The notes below the pieces were generated by a model, which worked only from the letters and a program-made list of their open reading frames with translations, ran no database searches and had not been told where the DNA came from. From positions 124,001-188,000 of the forward strand of contig NZ_CYUD01000003.1 of assembly GCF_001458295.1 (NCBI RefSeq): a stretch of 64,000 nucleotides of DNA, in the 5' to 3' direction. Both the position numbers and the translations under genes were made by a program. Positions within the stretch are counted from its first letter, which is position 1, and each line of letters starts with the position of its first letter. Source of the DNA: Ruegeria denitrificans. Lineage in GTDB: Bacteria; Pseudomonadota; Alphaproteobacteria; Rhodobacterales; Rhodobacteraceae. Shown in pieces: positions 52,681 to 62,583 of the stretch.

Positions 52681-54053
52681 TGACGTTTACACGCAGACAG
52701 TTTCTGCAATCAGCAGCCGCACTGACGGTATTGCCGCACCAGGTCCGCGCGTCCGGTTCTGATCTGATCGCGCAAACTGCGATGCAGCAGATCGCCCCGG
52801 ACGGCTTCCCTCAAACTCCTGTTTGGTCCTATGGCGGCGGTGTGCCCGGCGGCGAAATCCGATTGCATCAGGGTGCGCGGGTTCAGCGCACGTTGGTGAA
52901 CGAGTTGCCTCAGCCAACAACAGTGCATTGGCATGGCATCCGGATCGACAATGCGATGGACGGTGTGCCGGGTCTGACTCAGGAGGTGGTCGCGCCGGGC
53001 GAGAGGTTCGATTATGATTTTGTTGTCCCGGACGCGGGAACCTATTGGTATCACGCGCATAATCGCTCGGTCGAGCAGGTGGCACGCGGCTTATACGGCC
53101 CACTGATCGTTGAAGAGGCCTCAGGGCCAGATGTCGATCAGGACCTGACACTGATGTTGGACGATTGGCGGCTGGACCCGGACACCGGACATATCGTTGA
53201 GGATTTCGACAACAGTCATGATCAAAGCCATGCCGGACGGTTGGGGAATCTGATCTCGGTCAACGGCCAGTTTGATCCTGTTTTTCCCGTGCGTCGCCAC
53301 GACCGTTTACGCCTGCGGCTGATCAATGCCTCCAATGCGCGAATCTACGATCTGGCCTTGGACGGGGTGGCAGGATGGATCGTTGCTCTGGACGGAATGC
53401 CGCTTGAAATCCCGCTAGAGGTTGAGGACGGCTTTCCGTTGGCCCCGGCTCAACGCGCGGACTTGATTGTGGACGTAACAGCAGAACCTGACACCGTCGC
53501 CGGGGTGATCAGTCGCGAGCGGGACGGGGGTTTTGGTCTGGTGCGGTTCCCGGTTTCCGGTACTTCGGCAACGACTGCCCGCTCAGGCGTTGCGCTTTTG
53601 CCACCGAATCCATTGCCTCAAGTGGTGCTGAATGACGCGCCGCTGCATCGGATGACATTACAAGGCGGCGCGATGCGGTGGCTGGAATCCGCACAGCTTG
53701 GCGGCGCGCAGCTTTCTGGCCGCGAATTGGCGCAACTGGGCCGGTTCTGGGCCTTGAACGGCTATGCTGAACGCCCGCAGGACCCATTTCTGGACGCGCA
53801 GCGGGGTACTGTTCACCGGATCGAGTTCGTCAACGAGACCTCTTTTCCGCATGCTATGCACCTGCATGGGCACCATTTTCGGCTGATCCTGCCCGACGGC
53901 AACCTTGGCCCATGGCGCGATACAGTGTTGGTAGAGCGCGGCCAAACCCGCGAAATCGCCCTTGTGGCCGACAACCCGGGCGACTGGTTGCTACACTGTC
54001 ATATGTTGGGGCACGCTGCATCCGGGATGATGAGCTGGTTTCGCGTAACCTGA
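52680..54053 (+). CDS. Multicopper oxidase with Tat signal
   Basis: A 457-residue periplasmic multicopper oxidase. The N-terminus TRRQFLQSAAALTVLP is a twin-arginine signal. All four copper motifs are present: HWHGIRIDNAMDG, WYHAHNRSVEQVARGL, HAMHLHGHHF and LLHCHMLGHAASGMM, the last with a methionine placed to be the T1 axial ligand. There is no Met-rich loop as in CueO, so copper oxidation is less certain. The ATG at 52680 has AGGAGG six bases before it; an ATG at 52656 would add eight residues. It follows the SleB gene and precedes folB. Confidence 0.93.
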   Translation: MTFTRRQFLQSAAALTVLPHQVRASGSDLIAQTAMQQIAPDGFPQTPVWSYGGGVPGGEIRLHQGARVQRTLVNELPQPTTVHWHGIRIDNAMDGVPGLTQEVVAPGERFDYDFVVPDAGTYWYHAHNRSVEQVARGLYGPLIVEEASGPDVDQDLTLMLDDWRLDPDTGHIVEDFDNSHDQSHAGRLGNLISVNGQFDPVFPVRRHDRLRLRLINASNARIYDLALDGVAGWIVALDGMPLEIPLEVEDGFPLAPAQRADLIVDVTAEPDTVAGVISRERDGGFGLVRFPVSGTSATTARSGVALLPPNPLPQVVLNDAPLHRMTLQGGAMRWLESAQLGGAQLSGRELAQLGRFWALNGYAERPQDPFLDAQRGTVHRIEFVNETSFPHAMHLHGHHFRLILPDGNLGPWRDTVLVERGQTREIALVADNPGDWLLHCHMLGHAASGMMSWFRVT

Positions 54054-54155
54054 CGCCGCAATCAACGACTAGAATGGCGTTTGTTGCGATGCTATATGCG
54101 CGCGCATCCTATAAATTTGGTAGATTAGTCCACCAAGCCCGAAAAGGTCCGCCGT

Positions 54156-55076
54156 ATGAGCTCTGAAATCCGCCTTGCCTTTGCGCACCCGTCCGAACGG
54201 TCCGAAGCGACCGCGACGCGCGGCCCGCTGGATCGCATTTCGCTCAGGGACCATATCGTCGAAGTAGAGATCGGTGCCTTTCAGGCTGAGCGCGGAACCA
54301 CGCAACGCATCTGCTTCAACATCGTGGTCGAGGTGCGCCCGCTGACCGATCCAATTGACGATGACGTTGATCGCATCCTGTCTTACGACCGCGTGACCGA
54401 GGCGATTGCCCACGAACTGGCCGCTGAGCGATTGAACTTGCTTGAGACGTTGGCTGACCGCGTGGCGGAACGTATTTTGCTTGAGCCTCAAGCTGTAAGA
54501 GCTTTTGTTCGCATCGAGAAACTTGATCGTGGGCCGGGCGCTTTGGGGGTTGAGATTGTGCGCGGTAGAGACACGCTCCACCACGATATGGTCGAGGAAG
54601 AACGCCCCCATCCGCGGCTGGTTTTCCTATCGAACGAGGCCATCGCGTCCCCCAACCTGACAGGCTGGATTGACCAGTTGGAGAACCGCCAGCGCCCGCT
54701 GATCCTGTGCGTTGGCGCGTCGGATCTGACGGTGCCGCAGACGGGTCACGCGATGACGCAGCGCCGGATTGACCTGCTGGCGATCGAACAAAACGCCTGG
54801 GTTCTGGCAGCGCGGGATCACCGGTGTGTGGTCGTTTCGACGCGGACAGAATTGGATTGGGCGATGAAGAACAGGCAGATTTGTGTCTGGGCCCCGTCCA
54901 AGATTTTGTTGGATGCGGTGGATGGCCCGTCAGCGGCACCTTCGGACTCAGTCGCCCTGGCGGCCTGGTTCGCGGCAACTTTTGAGGCCAGCGAGATGAT
55001 GGTGATCGGCGGTGCCTTGCCGAACGCACCAAAGACGCCACTGCGCGCCATTCCAGTGGATCAGGCGCAACTGTGA
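54156..55076 (+). CDS. folB: Dihydroneopterin aldolase-like protein with extra C-terminal domain
   Basis: A 306-residue protein. Residues about 25-135 are a FolB domain: RISLRDHIVEVEIGAFQAER (with the catalytic Glu), QRICFNIVVEV, YDRVTEAIAHELAAERLNLLETLADRVAE and AFVRIEKLDRGPGALGVEIVR with the catalytic Lys. FolB makes 6-hydroxymethyl-dihydropterin in folate synthesis and is usually only about 120 residues. The C-terminal 165 residues (residues 145-306) have no motif I recognise, show beta-strand patterns (RPLILCVGASDLTVP) and seem conserved among roseobacters. The GTGA overlap (55073-55076) couples it to folP. Confidence 0.88.
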   Translation: MSSEIRLAFAHPSERSEATATRGPLDRISLRDHIVEVEIGAFQAERGTTQRICFNIVVEVRPLTDPIDDDVDRILSYDRVTEAIAHELAAERLNLLETLADRVAERILLEPQAVRAFVRIEKLDRGPGALGVEIVRGRDTLHHDMVEEERPHPRLVFLSNEAIASPNLTGWIDQLENRQRPLILCVGASDLTVPQTGHAMTQRRIDLLAIEQNAWVLAARDHRCVVVSTRTELDWAMKNRQICVWAPSKILLDAVDGPSAAPSDSVALAAWFAATFEASEMMVIGGALPNAPKTPLRAIPVDQAQL

Positions 55077-56071
55077 CCGCGTATTTCCGACCGTTGGTGC
55101 AGCACAGTTCTGCACGTCCGGACGGGGCAGTGCCCCTTGCCGGGCAGAAATTGTGGTTTACTCACGCAGAGCAACTGTCTCGCACGGATGCACCATCGAT
55201 AGTCACTGTGAAGGATATTCCAGCCAAAGTGCTGAAGCGGTTGACTTGCCCACGCCCAGAGATTGCCGGTGTTGCGATGGATCGTCCGCAGATCATGGGC
55301 ATCCTCAACGCCACGCCCGATAGTTTCTCGGACGGCGGGGTGCACAACTCGGTTGAGGCTGCGGTATCTGCCGCACAGCAGATGGTGGCCCACGGTGCCA
55401 GTATTCTGGATATCGGTGGTGAATCGACCCGACCCGGTGCGACCTATGTGCCCGAGGACGAGGAAATCGCCCGAACACAACCGCTGATCGAGGCCATTCG
55501 TGCCCAGACCAATGCCCTGATCTCCATCGACACCCGCAAGGCCAGCGTTGCACGGGCTGCGTGGAAAACAGGGGCAGGGCTGATCAATGACGTTTCCGGC
55601 TTTACTTTTGACCCGCAACTCGCTCCGTTCTGCGCTGAGGTCGACGCACCTGTCTGCGTGATGCATATGCAAGGCGATCCAGCTGAGATGCAGAACGACC
55701 CGCAATATGATGACGTCCTGCTGGACGTCTATGATTTTCTTGAGGGTCAGGTTGAAAAGCTGGAACAGATGGGGCTGAGCCGTGACCATATCGTGGTCGA
55801 TCCCGGCATCGGTTTCGGCAAGACTCAGGCGCACAATCTGACCTTGCTGCAGAATCTCAGCCTTTTCCATGGCTTGGGATGTCCGGTTCTGTTGGGAGTC
55901 TCTCGCAAAGGTTTCATCGGGGAGATCGGGCAGGAGCCGCGCAAAGATGCCCGCGCGCCGGGATCAATCGCCGCCGCCCTGGCCGGATTGTCGCAAGGCG
56001 TGCAGATCGTGCGGGTTCATGACGTGACCGAAACCGCTCAGGCCTTGCGTCTGTGGGCTGCCGTCCGGTAA
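55073..56071 (+). CDS. folP: Dihydropteroate synthase
   Basis: FolP condenses the pterin pyrophosphate with p-aminobenzoate; it is the sulfonamide target. The 332-residue protein is a TIM barrel with GILNATPDSFSDGGVH near residue 80, DIGGESTRPGATYV near 115, SIDTRKASVARAAWKTGAGLINDVSGF near 150 and DPGIGFGKTQAHN near 245. It begins with a GTG at 55073 inside a GTGA overlap with folB. The first 70 residues are longer than in most homologues and less conserved, so a later start cannot be ruled out. glmM follows, as in many bacteria. Confidence 0.95.
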   Translation: MTAYFRPLVQHSSARPDGAVPLAGQKLWFTHAEQLSRTDAPSIVTVKDIPAKVLKRLTCPRPEIAGVAMDRPQIMGILNATPDSFSDGGVHNSVEAAVSAAQQMVAHGASILDIGGESTRPGATYVPEDEEIARTQPLIEAIRAQTNALISIDTRKASVARAAWKTGAGLINDVSGFTFDPQLAPFCAEVDAPVCVMHMQGDPAEMQNDPQYDDVLLDVYDFLEGQVEKLEQMGLSRDHIVVDPGIGFGKTQAHNLTLLQNLSLFHGLGCPVLLGVSRKGFIGEIGQEPRKDARAPGSIAAALAGLSQGVQIVRVHDVTETAQALRLWAAVR

Positions 56072-56106
56072 TCCGGACACAGACAGGACATTAACGGAGT
56101 ACCATC

Positions 56107-57450
56107 ATGCGCAAGCTGTTCGGAACAGATGGGGTGCGAGGCACCGCCAATACTCATCCGATTACGGCCGAAATGGCCCTGCGCATTGGGGCTGCCGTTG
56201 GGCGCTATTTCCGGCGTGATCAATCGGGTGCGCACCGGGTGGTGATCGGCAAGGATACGCGCCTGTCCGGGTATATGCTGGAAAATGCGCTGACCGCCGG
56301 GCTGACCTCGACGGGTATGAACGTGCTGTTGTTGGGCCCGGTGCCGACACCGGCAGTTGGGTTGATGACCCGGTCCATGCGGGCAGATTTGGGCGTAATG
56401 ATCTCGGCCAGCCACAATCCGGCTGACGATAACGGCATCAAGTTCTTCGGCCCAGACGGATATAAGTTGTCTGATCAGGCTGAGCTGGAGATTGAGCGTC
56501 TGATCGAAGAGGGCGTCAAACCGGCGCAAGCACAGAATATTGGTCGCGCACGCCGGGTGGACGATGCGCGGTTCCGATATGGTGAACGGGTTAAATCCTC
56601 ACTGTCTCGCGATCTGCGTCTGGACGGGCTGAAAGTGGTGGTCGATTGCGCCAATGGCGCGGCCCACCGCACCGCACCCGAAGTCCTGTGGGAATTGGGC
56701 GCGGACGTCATTCCAGTAGGAATTGCGCCGAACGGCAAGAATATTAACCTGCATTGTGGCTCGACCAAACCTCAGCTCGCGGCTGAAACGGTTGTCGCGC
56801 ACGGCGCGGATGTGGGTATTTGTCTGGACGGCGACGCCGACCGCGTGGTGATGGTGGATGAAAACGGTCAGGTGGCTGACGGGGATCAGCTGATGGCGCT
56901 GCTGGCGACCAGCTGGGCCAAGGCGGATCGTCTTGAAGGCGGCGCGCTGGTTGCAACGGTCATGTCGAACCTCGGGCTGGAACGGCACCTGGCCGCGCAA
57001 GGGTTGCGGCTGGAACGGACCGCCGTTGGTGACCGATATGTCGCCGAACGGATGCGCGAAGGTGGGTTCAACTTGGGTGGCGAACAGTCGGGGCACATTG
57101 TCATGAGCGATTTTGCCACCACCGGAGACGGCCTGATGGCCGGTCTGCATTTCCTGGCCGAGATGGTGCATTCGGGCCGCAAGGCCTCTGAGCTTTCGGT
57201 GCAATTCGAAACCGTTCCGCAATTACTTAAAAATGTGCGGTATGGCGAAGGACAAACACCCTTGGAGTCCAGCAACGTTAAAGCGGCCATCGCCGATGCC
57301 GAGGCGCGTCTGAACGGGCAGGGCCGTCTACTGATCCGCAAGTCGGGGACGGAACCCCTGATCCGGGTCATGGCGGAATGTGAGGATGATATCCTGCTGA
57401 CGCAGGTCGTCGACGGTATCGTAGCCGAGGTCGAGGCGGTTGCCGGTTAA
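56107..57450 (+). CDS. glmM: Phosphoglucosamine mutase
   Basis: GlmM converts glucosamine 6-phosphate to the 1-phosphate for UDP-GlcNAc and cell-wall synthesis. The 447-residue protein starts [17 protein letters not shown]; the phosphoserine loop is [18 protein letters not shown] near residue 100, the metal loop [13 protein letters not shown] near 240 and the phosphate loop [15 protein letters not shown] near 410. It begins 35 bases after folP and probably shares its transcript. Its TAA stop overlaps the TAA of the convergent EamA gene within the palindrome TTAA (57447-57450). Confidence 0.98.
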   Translation: MRKLFGTDGVRGTANTHPITAEMALRIGAAVGRYFRRDQSGAHRVVIGKDTRLSGYMLENALTAGLTSTGMNVLLLGPVPTPAVGLMTRSMRADLGVMISASHNPADDNGIKFFGPDGYKLSDQAELEIERLIEEGVKPAQAQNIGRARRVDDARFRYGERVKSSLSRDLRLDGLKVVVDCANGAAHRTAPEVLWELGADVIPVGIAPNGKNINLHCGSTKPQLAAETVVAHGADVGICLDGDADRVVMVDENGQVADGDQLMALLATSWAKADRLEGGALVATVMSNLGLERHLAAQGLRLERTAVGDRYVAERMREGGFNLGGEQSGHIVMSDFATTGDGLMAGLHFLAEMVHSGRKASELSVQFETVPQLLKNVRYGEGQTPLESSNVKAAIADAEARLNGQGRLLIRKSGTEPLIRVMAECEDDILLTQVVDGIVAEVEAVAG

Positions 57451-58349
57451 CGCCCGATCAGCATCTTGCGCAGGCTGAACCACTGACTGATGGCCAGCCC
57501 TGTCAGAATCATGGCCAGCGCGATGTAAAAGCGTAGCGGCAAGGCCTCGGACAAAATCCATGCGCCGAATATCATCGACCAGATCGGCACCTGATAGTTG
57601 ACCAGCGTCAGAAAGACGGACCCGGCGCTGCGAATGATCGATACGCGCAAAAGTGTGGCAAAGGCGGTCGGCAAAAGACCCAGCGCGACAATGGCCAGGC
57701 CGGGGCGTGTGCCTTCCCAGCGTGGCAGGCCCTCGGTCACCAGCATGATCGGCAACAAAAGGACGGCGCCAACCACCAGAGATAAGGCGGCCAGCACCAC
57801 TGGATCAATCGGCGGACAGCGACGTGTGAAGATCGACGCGCAGGAATAACACAAAGCCGCGCCGATGCAGGCCAATTGTGCCAGAGGCTCGTTACCTTGT
57901 CCGATCTGCGCCAACCCCGGTCCGATCAACACCAAAGCGCCGCAAAACCCCAGTGAAACACCGAAGAACCTGCGGGCATTTAACGGTTCGTCTGAAAAGA
58001 AATGCGCCAGCGGCAGAACCATCAGCGGGATCGCTGCCATCGACAGTCCTGCAAATGCCGAAGCCACATACTGCTGTCCCCAACTGAGCAGCATGAAGGG
58101 CAGAGCGGTGGACAGAAGGCCGATGATGACAATGAACCCCCACAGGTTCAGATCGCTCGTCGGCAGCTTGCGCCCGGTCAGTGCCATCATCCCCAACAAA
58201 GTCAGGGCGCCCAAAGTCGTGCGTGCGGTGGCAACGGTAACCGGCCCATATCCCTCAAGCGCCATGGCAACGACCATGAACGTGCCGCCCCAGATGAGGC
58301 CCAGAGCGATCACACCGCTCCAATCGCGAGATGTGGGTTGATCAACCAT
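57447..58349 (-). CDS. EamA/DMT-family membrane transporter
   Basis: A 300-residue ten-helix transporter of the EamA family. The first repeat begins [23 protein letters not shown], a classic EamA start with Trp-Gly-Gly, and the second ends [22 protein letters not shown] with the Pro in the final helices. I start at the ATG at 58347-58349; the frame is open 11 codons further. Its stop codon overlaps that of glmM on the other strand. Its start is 79 bases from the hairpin that ends ilvC. The substrate is unknown. Confidence 0.92.
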   Translation of the reverse strand: MVDQPTSRDWSGVIALGLIWGGTFMVVAMALEGYGPVTVATARTTLGALTLLGMMALTGRKLPTSDLNLWGFIVIIGLLSTALPFMLLSWGQQYVASAFAGLSMAAIPLMVLPLAHFFSDEPLNARRFFGVSLGFCGALVLIGPGLAQIGQGNEPLAQLACIGAALCYSCASIFTRRCPPIDPVVLAALSLVVGAVLLLPIMLVTEGLPRWEGTRPGLAIVALGLLPTAFATLLRVSIIRSAGSVFLTLVNYQVPIWSMIFGAWILSEALPLRFYIALAMILTGLAISQWFSLRKMLIGR

Positions 58350-58378
58350 GTTACGCCTCGGGTTCGGAAGAGGTTGTG

Positions 58379-58407
58379 ACAAAAAAGGGCGGCCGCTTGG
58401 CCGCCCC
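58379..58407 (-). terminator. Rho-independent terminator of ilvC
   Basis: Perfect eight-base stem GGGCGGCC / GGCCGCCC with a GCTT loop. On the minus strand, which carries ilvC, it is followed by a run of T residues (A residues at 58381-58386 on plus). It lies about 20 bases after the ilvC stop. Confidence 0.9.
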
Positions 58408-58427
58408 TTCGCTAAGAGCAGTCAGGA

Positions 58428-59525
<1,098 letters not shown>

Positions 59526-59535
59526 TTATTGAAGA

Positions 59536-59559
59536 AATGCGCGAAAAGTTATTCGCATT
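59536..59559. promoter_or_regulatory. Imperfect palindrome between ilvC and the Lrp-family genes
   Basis: AATGCG (59536-59541) and CGCATT (59554-59559) form outer arms, with CGAA and TTCG-like inner bases, in a 24-base A/T-rich palindrome 23 bases before the first Lrp gene. Position and shape fit an Lrp-family operator that could serve both directions. No experiment supports it here. Confidence 0.5.
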
Positions 59560-59581
59560 TTATGACATTACCGGAATAATC

Positions 59582-60037
59582 ATGCTTGATGATATGGATC
59601 GGCGCATTCTGCGCCACTTGCAGGCCGAACCGACACTGTCCATGGCCGAACTGGCCGAGCGGTGCGGGATCAGTCAGGGCGTGTGCTGGCGTCGGGTTGA
59701 AAAGATGCAGGCCTCAGGAGTAATTCTGGGGCAAGAGGTTGTCATCGACTGGGCGGCGATGGGATATGCGGTCGAGGTCTCTCTACGCGTGACGCTGGAC
59801 AAGACGCAGCCGCGCGCATTTGACGAATTCACCGCAACCGCGCGAAGTGTTTCGGAGGTTATTGAAATTCAGACATTTCTTGGTCGTGTGGACGTGAGGC
59901 TGTCGGTGATTGCACGTGACATGACACACTATCAACAGCTCTACCGCGATCGCATCCTGACCTTGCCGCATATCGCCGATATCGAGGCGCTAATGCATAT
60001 CGCGCGGGTCAAGCGGAACGAAGTATTGCCGGTATGA
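59582..60037 (+). CDS. Lrp/AsnC-family regulator, first of pair
   Basis: A 151-residue leucine-responsive-type regulator. The N-terminal winged helix is LDDMDRRILRHLQAEPTLSM ... GISQGVCWRRVEKMQASGVI; the C-terminal RAM effector domain contains VSEVIEIQTFLGRVDVRLSVIARDM. I start at the ATG at 59582, which gives the normal length; the frame is open 26 codons upstream. It overlaps the next regulator gene (ATGA at 60034-60037). Unusual is the cysteine and tryptophan in the recognition helix (GVCWRR). It may regulate ilvC, from which it diverges. Confidence 0.93.
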   Translation: MLDDMDRRILRHLQAEPTLSMAELAERCGISQGVCWRRVEKMQASGVILGQEVVIDWAAMGYAVEVSLRVTLDKTQPRAFDEFTATARSVSEVIEIQTFLGRVDVRLSVIARDMTHYQQLYRDRILTLPHIADIEALMHIARVKRNEVLPV

Positions 60038-60492
60038 TTGAACTTGATGACACCGACCGAACTATTCTGCGTGCGCTGGTACAAGATGCCACGCAAAGTG
60101 CTGGGGCATTGGGGCGCAAGCTGGGGCTGTCCCAGCCAGCAACCTGGCGGCGCATTCGCAGGCTGGAAACCGCAGGGGTCATCAAGGGCCGCCGCCTGCG
60201 TCTGAATGCCGAGGCGCTGGGCTTTGGCGTAACCGTGTTTCTGGGTGTAAAGCTGGCGCGTAAAGGACAAGTCAGCCTTGAAGATTTTGAACGCGCCGTC
60301 AGCGCTATCCCGGAGGTGCAGACGGTCGAGCATGTTTTGGGTCTATACGATTATCGCCTACGGGTTGTTGCACGCGATTTGTCCGATTTCGAACGGGTTT
60401 TACGACGCCGGATCATGACCTTACCCGGCGCAGGTGAGGTCGAGGCAAACGTTTTGCTGAGCGAAGAACGTTTGCCCGGCCCTATCGGCTGA
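60034..60492 (+). CDS. Lrp/AsnC-family regulator, second of pair
   Basis: A 152-residue Lrp-type regulator with winged helix (LDDTDRTILRALVQDATQSA ... GLSQPATWRRIRRLETAGVI) and RAM domain (IPEVQTVEHVLGLYDYRLRVVARDL). It overlaps the first regulator by four bases and shares the same recognition-helix end (WRR). The two proteins could form mixed oligomers, as other Lrp pairs do. It is convergent with the GntR-type gene, six bases apart. Confidence 0.93.
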   Translation: MIELDDTDRTILRALVQDATQSAGALGRKLGLSQPATWRRIRRLETAGVIKGRRLRLNAEALGFGVTVFLGVKLARKGQVSLEDFERAVSAIPEVQTVEHVLGLYDYRLRVVARDLSDFERVLRRRIMTLPGAGEVEANVLLSEERLPGPIG

Positions 60493-60498
60493 TCCGGA

Positions 60499-61200
60499 TT
60501 AGTATCTGGTGCGGATGCAATAGCCGGGGTGATGCGTCATCCGGGCAAAAGCCATTGGAACCCCATCTTTCCAAGTGGTGCGTTCCAACTGAATCATCGA
60601 CGTACCAGCGGTTGTACCCATAAATTCCGCCAGCCGTCCGTCAGCGGAAATCGCGCAGAATGCAACCTCGGCCTCGGTAAAGGGGGCGACGTTCAGCAGC
60701 CACTCATGCGGCCCCTTGGTGTTCAGGTCGGCATGTTCGACATCGGGCACCGAGTCAATATTGATCCAGCGTTCTTCTAGCTGAAAGGGGCGGTTGTCGG
60801 CATAGTGCATGCAGATCACATGCAGTACCCGTGCATCTGATGAAACGCTGAGTTGCGACGCAAGCCATCCGGGGCTGGACACAACATTGCGTTCGACAAG
60901 CGCATAACGATAGGTTGAATTTTGATTCTCAACTGATTGTCGGGCCAGAGAAAACTCTAGCTTGGCATGCTTGCTGGGTTCCTTTTTGACCCGCGTGCCA
61001 CTTTTGCGTTTACGTTCGACGAACCCTTGCTCGGCGAGTTCTCGCAAGGCGCGATTGACTGTTGCCCGCGCGCAATTAAATTCTTCGGCCAGCTGCGTTT
61101 CCGTCGGCAACAATGATCCCTGAGGCCAAATCCGGCTTTCAATGCGCCGTTTAACTTCGTCACGTACAACCTGAAAACTGATCCGCTTTTGAGCAGTCAC
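60499..61200 (-). CDS. GntR/HutC-family transcriptional regulator
   Basis: A regulator of about 233 residues with an N-terminal winged helix (FQVVRDEVKRRIESRIWPQG, then LAEEFNCARATVNRALRELAEQ) and a C-terminal UTRA effector domain (ARVLHVICMHYADNRPFQLEERWINID ... AGTSMIQLERTTWKDGVPMAFARMTHHPGYC). UTRA proteins bind small ligands such as histidine breakdown products, sugars or phosphonates. The start is a GTG at 61200 or a TTG at 61209; an AAAGG box lies upstream of both. It is divergent from the aminotransferase gene, whose expression it probably controls. Confidence 0.92.
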   Translation of the reverse strand: MTAQKRISFQVVRDEVKRRIESRIWPQGSLLPTETQLAEEFNCARATVNRALRELAEQGFVERKRKSGTRVKKEPSKHAKLEFSLARQSVENQNSTYRYALVERNVVSSPGWLASQLSVSSDARVLHVICMHYADNRPFQLEERWINIDSVPDVEHADLNTKGPHEWLLNVAPFTEAEVAFCAISADGRLAEFMGTTAGTSMIQLERTTWKDGVPMAFARMTHHPGYCIRTRY

Positions 61201-61283
61201 GAGAAGCAATACCTTTCTTCTACAAAGTGAATGTATCTGTTCAGAAACACCTCTGGGTGTAAAGGGGTGGTGACACTATTTGG

Positions 61284-61358
61284 CGTCAACTAGTTGTTCA
61301 ATTAGAGGTTTTCATGGTTAATTTTTTGTTAGGATTTTGACTTCCGTTGCGTCAATTA
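61284..61358. promoter_or_regulatory. Candidate GntR operator region
   Basis: Between the GntR and aminotransferase genes lies the perfect ten-base palindrome CAACTAGTTG (61287-61296). The longer word GCGTCAACTA (61284-61293) recurs as GCGTCAATTA at 61349-61358, in direct orientation. Two spaced sites in a 234-base divergent region fit a repressor operator. No other strong feature is seen in this A/T-rich leader. Confidence 0.5.
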
Positions 61359-61434
61359 TCGGCAAGGGACTGGGGCTTTACCATTCTCGAAAAAGGATTC
61401 AGTAATCCTGAAGAACAGTTTGAAAGGACAAATC

Positions 61435-62562
61435 ATGGCCGCGCTCTTGGAAAATATCGACCCGAACGGGCTCGAAGAATTCTCGGTTGTTTTTACCGAT
61501 CGGTCGTTGAACCACATGTCAGCCCGGTTTCAGACCGTTATGCGTGATATTTCGGCCATGTTGCGCGATGTTTATAACGCCGATGGGGTGGCTGTTATCC
61601 CAGGTGGCGGCACCTATGGGATGGAAGCTGTGGCGCGTCAATTCGCGCGCAATGCCAATGTTCTGGTCGTTCGCAACGGGTGGTTTTCCTATCGCTGGAG
61701 CCAGATTATCGAGTCCGCATCCCTGACCGCGTCAGCAACCGTGCTCAAGGCGCGGCAGACCGGAAACTCTAGCCCATCCCCGTTTGAACCAGCCCCGATT
61801 GAAGAGGTGGTGTCAACAATTCGTGAGCAACGCCCGGATGTGGTGTTTGCTCCGCATGTGGAAACGGCTGCAGGCCTTATTCTGCCAGATGATTATGTGA
61901 CCGCGATGGCTGAGGCCGCGCACGAGGTTGGCGCGCTGATGGTGCTGGATTGCATTGCTTCGGGCTGCGCCTGGATTGATATGAAGGCAACTGGTGTGGA
62001 CGTCCTGATTTCGGCCCCGCAAAAAGGGTGGAGTGCAACACCCAGTGCCGGTCTGGTCATGTTATCCGAGCGCGCCGAAGCCCGACTGGAAGAGACGACA
62101 TCCGACAGTTTCGCGGTGGACCTGAAGAAATGGCGGCAAATCATGCAGGCTTATGAGAACGGTGGGCACGCCTATCACGCAACTATGCCGACCGATGCGC
62201 TGCTGGCGTTCCGCGACACTATGATCGAAACGCGTGATTATGGTTTTGAAAAACTGCGTGACGCTCAATGGGCCCTGGGTGACGGAGTGCGGGCGATGCT
62301 GAAAGAAAAAGGTCTGGTCTCGGTTGCCGCGGACGGTTTCGGCGCGCCGGGGGTTGTTGTCACCTATACCTCGGACCCTGAGGTTCAGAACGGCAAAAAA
62401 TTCGCCGCTCTGGGTATGCAGATCGCGGCGGGAGTTCCGCTGCAATGCGATGAGCCCGAAGGATTCAGCACCTTCCGGTTGGGCCTGTTCGGGCTGGACA
62501 AGCTGTATGACGTAGACGGCACGATCGGGCGACTCAAGCGCGTGCTGGATCAGGTTCTTTGA
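61435..62562 (+). CDS. Class V PLP-dependent aminotransferase
   Basis: A 375-residue aminotransferase of the alanine-glyoxylate/serine-pyruvate branch of class V. It has the PGGGTYGMEAVARQF segment at about residue 55, a substrate loop VFAPHVETAAGLILPDDYV, the PLP Asp in VLDCIASGCAWIDM and the PLP lysine in LISAPQKGWSATPSAGLVML near residue 198. An AAAGGA box is five to six bases before the ATG at 61435. It is divergent from a GntR/UTRA regulator, which suggests inducible use of an amino compound. The substrate is unknown; alanine-glyoxylate, serine-glyoxylate or an aminophosphonate are possible. Confidence 0.88.
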   Translation: MAALLENIDPNGLEEFSVVFTDRSLNHMSARFQTVMRDISAMLRDVYNADGVAVIPGGGTYGMEAVARQFARNANVLVVRNGWFSYRWSQIIESASLTASATVLKARQTGNSSPSPFEPAPIEEVVSTIREQRPDVVFAPHVETAAGLILPDDYVTAMAEAAHEVGALMVLDCIASGCAWIDMKATGVDVLISAPQKGWSATPSAGLVMLSERAEARLEETTSDSFAVDLKKWRQIMQAYENGGHAYHATMPTDALLAFRDTMIETRDYGFEKLRDAQWALGDGVRAMLKEKGLVSVAADGFGAPGVVVTYTSDPEVQNGKKFAALGMQIAAGVPLQCDEPEGFSTFRLGLFGLDKLYDVDGTIGRLKRVLDQVL

Positions 62563-62583
62563 TCTGAGTGTGACCAGAGGGCC

